From Actinomycetota bacterium (GTDB lineage Bacteria > Actinomycetota > Actinomycetes > Actinomycetales > Dermatophilaceae): a DNA stretch of 64,000 nt. The DNA lies in the NCBI GenBank assembly GCA_020160805.1, contig JAIUPO010000010.1:1-64000 (forward strand), read 5' to 3'. Within the stretch, counting starts at the first letter, position 1, and each line of letters begins with the position of its first letter. Of the stretch, positions 59,959 through 64,000 are shown piece by piece. The notes beneath the pieces were generated by a model that was given only the letters and a program-made list of their open reading frames with translations, had not been told where the DNA came from and did no database searches. The translations under genes and the position numbers were made by a program.

Positions 59959-60408
59959 ATGAGTGCGACGAGCCTGCCCACGGACCTGTTCACGATGATC
60001 GACCACGTCGGCGTGGCCGTGCCCGACCTCGACGCGGCGATCGCGTTCTATTCGGAGAAGTACGGCATGCGGATGCTGCACGAGGAGACCAATGAGGAGC
60101 AGGGCGTTCGCGAGGCGATGATGGCGGTCGGCGATTCCGGCTCGTGCATCCAGCTGCTCGCCCCGCTCTCCCCTGAGAGCACGATCGCCAAGTTCCTCGA
60201 CCGGAGCGGGCCCGGGATTCAGCAGATGGCCTATCGGGTCGCGGACATCGATACGGTGGGGGCGACCCTGCGCGAGCGCGGGCTGCGCCTGCTGTATGAC
60301 GTCCCCAAGCGCGGCACGAGCAACAGCCGGGTCAACTTCATCCACCCCAAGGATGCGGGCGGGATCCTGGTCGAGCTCGTCGAGCCCGCCGCCGACGGCG
60401 GCCACTGA
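59959..60408 (+). CDS. mce: Methylmalonyl-CoA epimerase
   Basis: A 149-residue vicinal-oxygen-chelate protein that interconverts the R and S forms of methylmalonyl-CoA (or ethylmalonyl-CoA). Seen: FTMIDHVGVAVPDLDAAIAF with the first metal His near 17, RMLHEETNEEQGVREAMMAV, SGPGIQQMAYRVADID and the C-terminal metal Glu in GGILVELVEP; the Asn-Phe-Ile-His region FIHPKDAGG is typical. ATG at 59959 gives the usual length; earlier in-frame starts would add about 39 unrelated residues. It fits with meaB, thiolase and ccr around it. Confidence 0.93.
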   Translation: MSATSLPTDLFTMIDHVGVAVPDLDAAIAFYSEKYGMRMLHEETNEEQGVREAMMAVGDSGSCIQLLAPLSPESTIAKFLDRSGPGIQQMAYRVADIDTVGATLRERGLRLLYDVPKRGTSNSRVNFIHPKDAGGILVELVEPAADGGH

Positions 60409-60450
60409 GGCGCGCCGACCGCCTGGCGGCGCGGCGGGCAGGGCGGCGGT

Positions 60451-60544
60451 GGGCGACCAAAGTGACGATCTCGGGGCGAGGTCGTCACATTGGGCTGAGT
60501 TCGACAGGTTGACGTGACGACCTCGACCGAAACTGACGACCTCG
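60451..60544. repeat. Direct repeat copy 1 upstream of the DUF222-HNH gene
   Basis: A 94-bp unit that begins GGGCGACCAAAGTGACGATC and ends AAACTGACGACCTCG. It recurs with about 6 mismatches exactly 149 bp further on. Inside it, GTGACGATCTCG and CGAGGTCGTCAC form a 12-bp hairpin with one wobble pair, and the undecamer TGACGACCTCG is repeated. Confidence 0.85.
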
Positions 60545-60599
60545 CCTGACTGACGACCTCGGCAGCCGGGGGCTTACCTCGCGACGATCTGGGCGGGCA

Positions 60600-60693
60600 G
60601 GGCGACCAAAGTGACGATCTCGGGGCGAGCTCGTCACATTCGGCTGAGTTCGTCAGGTTGACGTGACGACCTCAGCCGAAACTGACGACGTCG
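60600..60693. repeat. Direct repeat copy 2 upstream of the DUF222-HNH gene
   Basis: This copy keeps the same hairpin and adds perfect 8-bp outer arms CGGCTGAG / CTCAGCCG where copy 1 has mismatches. The 55 bp between the copies also contain TGACGACCTCG. The whole stretch from 60409 to 60795 holds no gene other than these repeats and the promoter of the HNH gene. Confidence 0.85.
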
Positions 60694-60760
60694 GGCACCT
60701 TGCGACGGGCGAGCAGCGGCCAATTCGGTTGTCCAGCAGCAATATTCATTGATCAAATGG

Positions 60761-60789
60761 TTGCGCCTTGGATCGAACTGGTGTACCAT
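60761..60789 (+). promoter_or_regulatory. Promoter of the DUF222-HNH gene (leaderless)
   Basis: TTGCGC (60761-60766) and TACCAT (60784-60789) are separated by 17 bp in a locally A+T-rich stretch. The -10 box ends 6 bases before the ATG at 60796, so the mRNA would start at the start codon. Confidence 0.55.
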
Positions 60790-60795
60790 TTGAGA

Positions 60796-62799
60796 ATGAC
60801 AGCGATGGCGCAGCACCCCACAGACGGGCCCCTCGGGCCCGCTGCCGGGCTGCGCCCGGCGGGTGGGTGTGAGGGGTTGACTCCGCTCGATGACGCGTGG
60901 TGGCCGCCTCTGGATGTCGAGGAGTTGGTCGCCGATTTCGAGGCGTGGCAGGACGAGCTCGGCTGGGATGACGTGGACGAGGCCGACGAGCGGGAGTCCT
61001 GGGCGCTCGCCGCGAGCGAACCCCGCTGGTGCGACCAGCCAGCCGGGCATGCGTGTGCGCTGGACGCTGGCGATCTGCCGGCCGGCCATGCGCATCCAGT
61101 GCAGGCCGATGATCTGACCGGCGGAGCGGAGTCGCTTCTGGGGACTGCACCCGCTGACGCGTCAGCGTTTGTCGACCCGGCAGGGGACCTGACGGCGGCT
61201 TCGACGGGTGCGGCATCGCCGGTCACGGCGGTGCGGGAACTCATCGGTTGGCTCGCTGGGCTCGTGCCGGATCATGCCGCCGATGCCATCGAGACTCCCG
61301 GCGACGAACCCAGCCTCGCGGAGTTGATCGACTTCATCGCCGGGCTTGAGCACGTCAAGGGCGCGATCGCGGCGACCCAGGCCCGCGCGACCGCGGAGTT
61401 CGGTCGGGCGACGGTGCGGGAGGCGCTCGCGAACCGGGCCTCCCTGCCGAAAGCCCGCTCCTCCATCGCGCCACAGATCGCGCTGGCTCGGCGGTGTTCG
61501 CCTGCGACCGCCGATCGGCTGCTCGGACTGGCCCGCGCGCTGCCGGGGATGCCGCACACACAAGCCGCGCTCACCGCCGGGGTCATCGACGAACGCTGCG
61601 CCGCCGCGATCGTCCGGGAAACCAATGTCCTCAGCCCGGAGTTGCGGGCCCGGGTCGATGAGTTGATCGCGCCACGGCTGGCGACGTCGAGTCTGAAACA
61701 ACTCGCCGGCGCGGCGGCGCGGTACGCCGCGGAACTCGACCCCGCCGCGATCGTCGCCAAACACGAACGCGCGATGTCCGAACGGGGTGTATGGACCCGG
61801 CCCGCTCCGGACGGGATGGCGTACCTGTCGATCTTCGGACCCTTGACGGGGATCGTCGGCGCGTACGCGTCCTTGCATCGGCACGCCACCGCGGTGGTCG
61901 CCGGCCATCACGAAACCGGCGCCCCCGACACGCCGGCGGATCCGCTGGATGAGCGGACCCACGCCCAGGTGATGGCCGATGCCGCGCTGCGGTGGCTCGC
62001 CGGACTGACACCCGGCCAAGCCTGTCCCGTCGCCCTCAACCTCGTCATGCCCGCCGAAAGCCTCTTCGCGACGCAGCCCGCGACCGTTAACACAAGGACT
62101 ACCGACTCCGTCGCCACTGGTGAGACCGCGATGACCGACGAGAACACCACGGAGGGCCGGGCCCCCAGCGGCGCCGGCGCCCAGCCTGACCCGGCGTACA
62201 GCGTCCACCCGACTCCAGGACTTACCGCTACGCGCGGGCCGCGGAGCACCGAGACACCCGCCCGGATCCCGGGACACGGCATACTCCCCGCGTCACTGGC
62301 TCGACGACTCCTCCTCCACGGGTGCGAACCGCCCGATCCTGCGAAACCCACGCCACCCCAACACGATTCGTCCCCACCGGGCGCAGGGCTCCGGGATGGC
62401 ACTCGAGTAGCCGAGCCCGCGCAGGTCTTCCTGACCCGGGTTTTCACCAGCCCCGACGCCCGCGACCTCCTGGCCCTCGACGCAAGCGCGAGGCTCTTCC
62501 CACCCCGACTCCGGGCCGCCCTCATCCTGCGCGACGACACCTGCCGCACGCCATACTGCGACGCCACCATCCGCCACGCCGACCACATCCAACCCGCAGC
62601 CGACGGCGGACCCACCAGCCTGCGCAACGGGCAAGGACTCTGCGCCCGCTGCAACTACACCAAAGAACTCGATGGCTTCACCACGCGAGTTCTCGAGTCG
62701 CCGCAGGGGCACGGAGCCGGCCCGCATACCCACGTGACCGAGGTAACCACGCCGACAGGGCATCGCCATCTGTCCGTCGCGCCCCCACTACTCGACTGA
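60796..62799 (+). CDS. DUF222 / HNH endonuclease domain protein (13E12 repeat-type)
   Basis: A 667-residue protein. After an acidic variable N-terminus of about 150 residues comes DUF222 (about 165-400: EHVKGAIAATQARATAEFGR, FGRATVREALANRASLPKAR, RYAAELDPAAIVAKHERAMS), a Thr/Pro-rich linker and a C-terminal HNH nuclease: LILRDDTCRTPYCDATIRHADHIQP and GQGLCARCNYTK, with the paired Cys, His-Asp-His and Asn expected for a zinc HNH site. It should nick or cut DNA; targets of this actinobacterial family are unknown. Codon use differs from the neighbours: GTAC-containing Tyr codons (GCGTAC) are common here. It is preceded by structured direct repeats, as for the REP13E12 family of mycobacteria. Confidence 0.88.
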   Translation: MTAMAQHPTDGPLGPAAGLRPAGGCEGLTPLDDAWWPPLDVEELVADFEAWQDELGWDDVDEADERESWALAASEPRWCDQPAGHACALDAGDLPAGHAHPVQADDLTGGAESLLGTAPADASAFVDPAGDLTAASTGAASPVTAVRELIGWLAGLVPDHAADAIETPGDEPSLAELIDFIAGLEHVKGAIAATQARATAEFGRATVREALANRASLPKARSSIAPQIALARRCSPATADRLLGLARALPGMPHTQAALTAGVIDERCAAAIVRETNVLSPELRARVDELIAPRLATSSLKQLAGAAARYAAELDPAAIVAKHERAMSERGVWTRPAPDGMAYLSIFGPLTGIVGAYASLHRHATAVVAGHHETGAPDTPADPLDERTHAQVMADAALRWLAGLTPGQACPVALNLVMPAESLFATQPATVNTRTTDSVATGETAMTDENTTEGRAPSGAGAQPDPAYSVHPTPGLTATRGPRSTETPARIPGHGILPASLARRLLLHGCEPPDPAKPTPPQHDSSPPGAGLRDGTRVAEPAQVFLTRVFTSPDARDLLALDASARLFPPRLRAALILRDDTCRTPYCDATIRHADHIQPAADGGPTSLRNGQGLCARCNYTKELDGFTTRVLESPQGHGAGPHTHVTEVTTPTGHRHLSVAPPLLD

Positions 62800-62849
62800 C
62801 GCTCGCCCCAGGGCATCGCGCGACGGTTCTGCCGACGTCTACCGACGCC

Positions 62850-63116
62850 TCAGCGGCGGACGATCTCGAAGTCCTTGCGGCGGTTGCGGATCACCTTCAC
62901 CAGCGCCGCGAGGGCGAACGGCAAGAAGAGCAGACCGAGGAGATAACAGCACAGGGCCAGGCTGTTGAAGGCCCACTGATCCGTGGTGCGCGCGTGCGGC
63001 GCATGCAGATCCGCCCACCGGCCCAGCCCCAGCAAACCAACCGCCAAGGCAAACTGCAGCGCAGGCGGCCAGTACGACCGCTCAACCTTCGGCGGGTGCC
63101 CTGCGATATAGCTCAC
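62850..63116 (-). CDS. Small two-pass membrane protein
   Basis: An 88-residue protein with hydrophobic segments LQFALAVGLLGLGRWADL and LALCCYLLGLLFLPFALAAL and a basic tail KVIRNRRKDFEIVRR. No family is recognised. Its stop lies 50 bp from the HNH gene stop (convergent), and its ATG is divergent from ccr. Confidence 0.65.
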   Translation of the reverse strand: MSYIAGHPPKVERSYWPPALQFALAVGLLGLGRWADLHAPHARTTDQWAFNSLALCCYLLGLLFLPFALAALVKVIRNRRKDFEIVRR

Positions 63117-63291
63117 GCCGACCAGGATGGCACAGCGTCGCCCTTGCGCCGCAGCGATTTCGCGCCGACGCCGCGCGTGACCCAGTTCACGGGTGACCGC
63201 AATCTCATTAGCACCATCGGTCCCCCGCGCTCACCTAGGTTCGGTCACGACCAGCCCGTTCGGGCCCACGATGCCAAGGAGCCAGACCCCC

Positions 63292-64000
63292 GTGAGCATT
63301 CAATCGATCCTCGACGCGATCACCTCCGGCGAGCGGAGTAGCGCGGCCTATGCCGCCCTCGCCGTCCCGGAGAGCTACCGCGCCGCGACCGTCCACAAGG
63401 ACGAGGTCGGCATGTTCGAGGGAATGTCGACCAAGGAGAAGGACCCGCGCAAGAGCCTGCACGTCGAGCAGGTAGCGGTGCCGGAGTTGGCGCCGGGCGA
63501 GGCCCTCGTCGCCGTGATGGCGAGCGCGATCAACTACAACACCGTGTGGACGAGCATCTTCGAGCCGGTGCCGACCTTCGGCTTCCTGGAGCGGTATGGC
63601 CGCACGAGCGAGTTCGCCAAGCGCCACGACTTGCCCTATCACGTGGTCGGATCGGACCTCGCGGGCGTCATCCTGCGCGTCGGGCCGGGCGTGACCAAAT
63701 GGCAGCCGGGCAACGAGGTCGTCGCGCACTGCCTCTCGGTGGAGTTGGAGGACGCCGACGGCCACAACGACACGATGATGGACCCGCAGCAGCGGATCTG
63801 GGGTTTCGAGACCAACTTCGGCGGGCTCGCCGAGCTCGCCATCGTCAAGGCCAACCAGCTGATGCCCAAGCCGACCCACCTGAGCTGGGAGGAGGCGGCC
63901 TCCCCCGGGCTGGTCAACTCCACGGCATACCGCCAGCTCATCTCCAAGAATGGCGCGGGGATGAAGCTCGGCGACCGGGTCCTGATCTGGGGTGCCTCCG
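63292..64000 (+). CDS. ccr: Crotonyl-CoA carboxylase/reductase (N-terminal part, cut by the window edge)
   Basis: The first 236 residues of a protein normally about 440-450 residues long. It catalyses NADPH-dependent reductive carboxylation of crotonyl-CoA to ethylmalonyl-CoA. The MDR fold is clear: VAVPELAPGEALVAVMASAINYNTVWTSIFEPVPTFGFLERYG, LPYHVVGSDLAGVILRVG, IWGFETNFGGLAELAIVKANQLMPKP and the beginning of the Rossmann domain LGDRVLIWGAS. The conserved CCR stretch SAINYNTVWTSIFEPVPTF sets it apart from ordinary quinone reductases. The GTG start has AAGGAG about 15 bases upstream. Confidence 0.95.
   Translation, partial: MSIQSILDAITSGERSSAAYAALAVPESYRAATVHKDEVGMFEGMSTKEKDPRKSLHVEQVAVPELAPGEALVAVMASAINYNTVWTSIFEPVPTFGFLERYGRTSEFAKRHDLPYHVVGSDLAGVILRVGPGVTKWQPGNEVVAHCLSVELEDADGHNDTMMDPQQRIWGFETNFGGLAELAIVKANQLMPKPTHLSWEEAASPGLVNSTAYRQLISKNGAGMKLGDRVLIWGAS

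Noticed and set aside
60451-60693. CRISPR array
   Set aside because: Only two long units with a 149-bp period and no short regularly spaced repeats or cas genes; the units are hairpin-forming direct repeats.

Overview
The window is about 69% G+C by eye, with dense, short-spaced genes, many GTG starts and 4-bp stop/start overlaps. It looks like the chromosome of an actinobacterium of the order Micrococcales. The gene order (PDZ-Lon protease, DUF2342 protein, AarF kinase; ilvD-ilvBNC, gatCAB, ligA, MetE-like, mnmA, iscS, etfAB; glgE-mak-glgB) fits that order. A family such as Intrasporangiaceae or Dermatophilaceae is only a guess. I saw no rRNA, tRNA, CRISPR array, insertion sequence or prophage.

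Layout. 1-7.4 kb: conserved actinobacterial housekeeping genes: PPA1309-family protein, YlbL-type PDZ/Lon protease with moaE, DUF2342 zincin-like protein with a Nudix hydrolase, YgjP-type metallopeptidase, DUF5679 zinc ribbon, a stand-alone TOMM/ThiF-like protein and an AarF kinase. 7.4-14 kb: HhH-GPD protein and branched-chain amino acid synthesis (ilvD, then an attenuator-controlled ilvB-ilvN-ilvC). 14-18.8 kb: SixA, a DUF937 protein and gatC-gatA-gatB. 18.9-24.4 kb: a plus-strand accessory cluster inserted between gatC and ligA: DUF4956 membrane protein, VTC-type polyphosphate polymerase domain, secreted beta-helix lipoprotein, phosphodiester glycosidase, GT2-GtrA glycosyltransferase and a 27-residue membrane peptide. 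24.5-40.6 kb: ligA, DJ-1/PfpI protein, kinase-GNAT fusion, acyl-CoA ligase, EamA exporter, MetE-like protein, PNPOx-like protein, two head-to-head gene remnants (WYL regulator and RidA), MFS exporter, mnmA, iscS, etfA, etfB, enoyl-CoA hydratase and YbjN. 40.6-50.1 kb: alpha-glucan metabolism (glgX, glgE, mak, glgB, pgm). 50.2-56.8 kb: Lrp regulator with a divergent PLP gamma-lyase, an ATP-grasp/esterase pair, a CnoX-like protein and two envelope proteins. 56.9-64 kb: acyl-CoA genes (meaB, thiolase, mce and the start of ccr), interrupted by an XRE/membrane-protein pair and by a repeat-flanked DUF222-HNH endonuclease gene.

Working together. ilvDBNC make branched-chain amino acids under leader-peptide control. 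gatCAB, mnmA and iscS serve tRNA charging and thiolation. etfAB, enoyl-CoA hydratase, acyl-CoA ligase, thiolase, mce, meaB and ccr point to beta-oxidation plus ethylmalonyl-CoA/methylmalonyl-CoA chemistry. glgE-mak-glgB-pgm with glgX is the GlgE route to glycogen. The DUF4956-VTC cluster is the best candidate for an undescribed system; I propose that it makes and exports a cell-surface anionic polymer.

Three DNA-level signals stand out. First, the heptamer GTATGCC/GGCATAC occurs about ten times more often than base composition predicts, in several reading frames and between genes. Second, two families of intergenic inverted repeats each have two copies, mostly at convergent gene ends. Third, several genes show a TANNNT hexamer 6-8 bases before the start codon, which suggests leaderless mRNAs.
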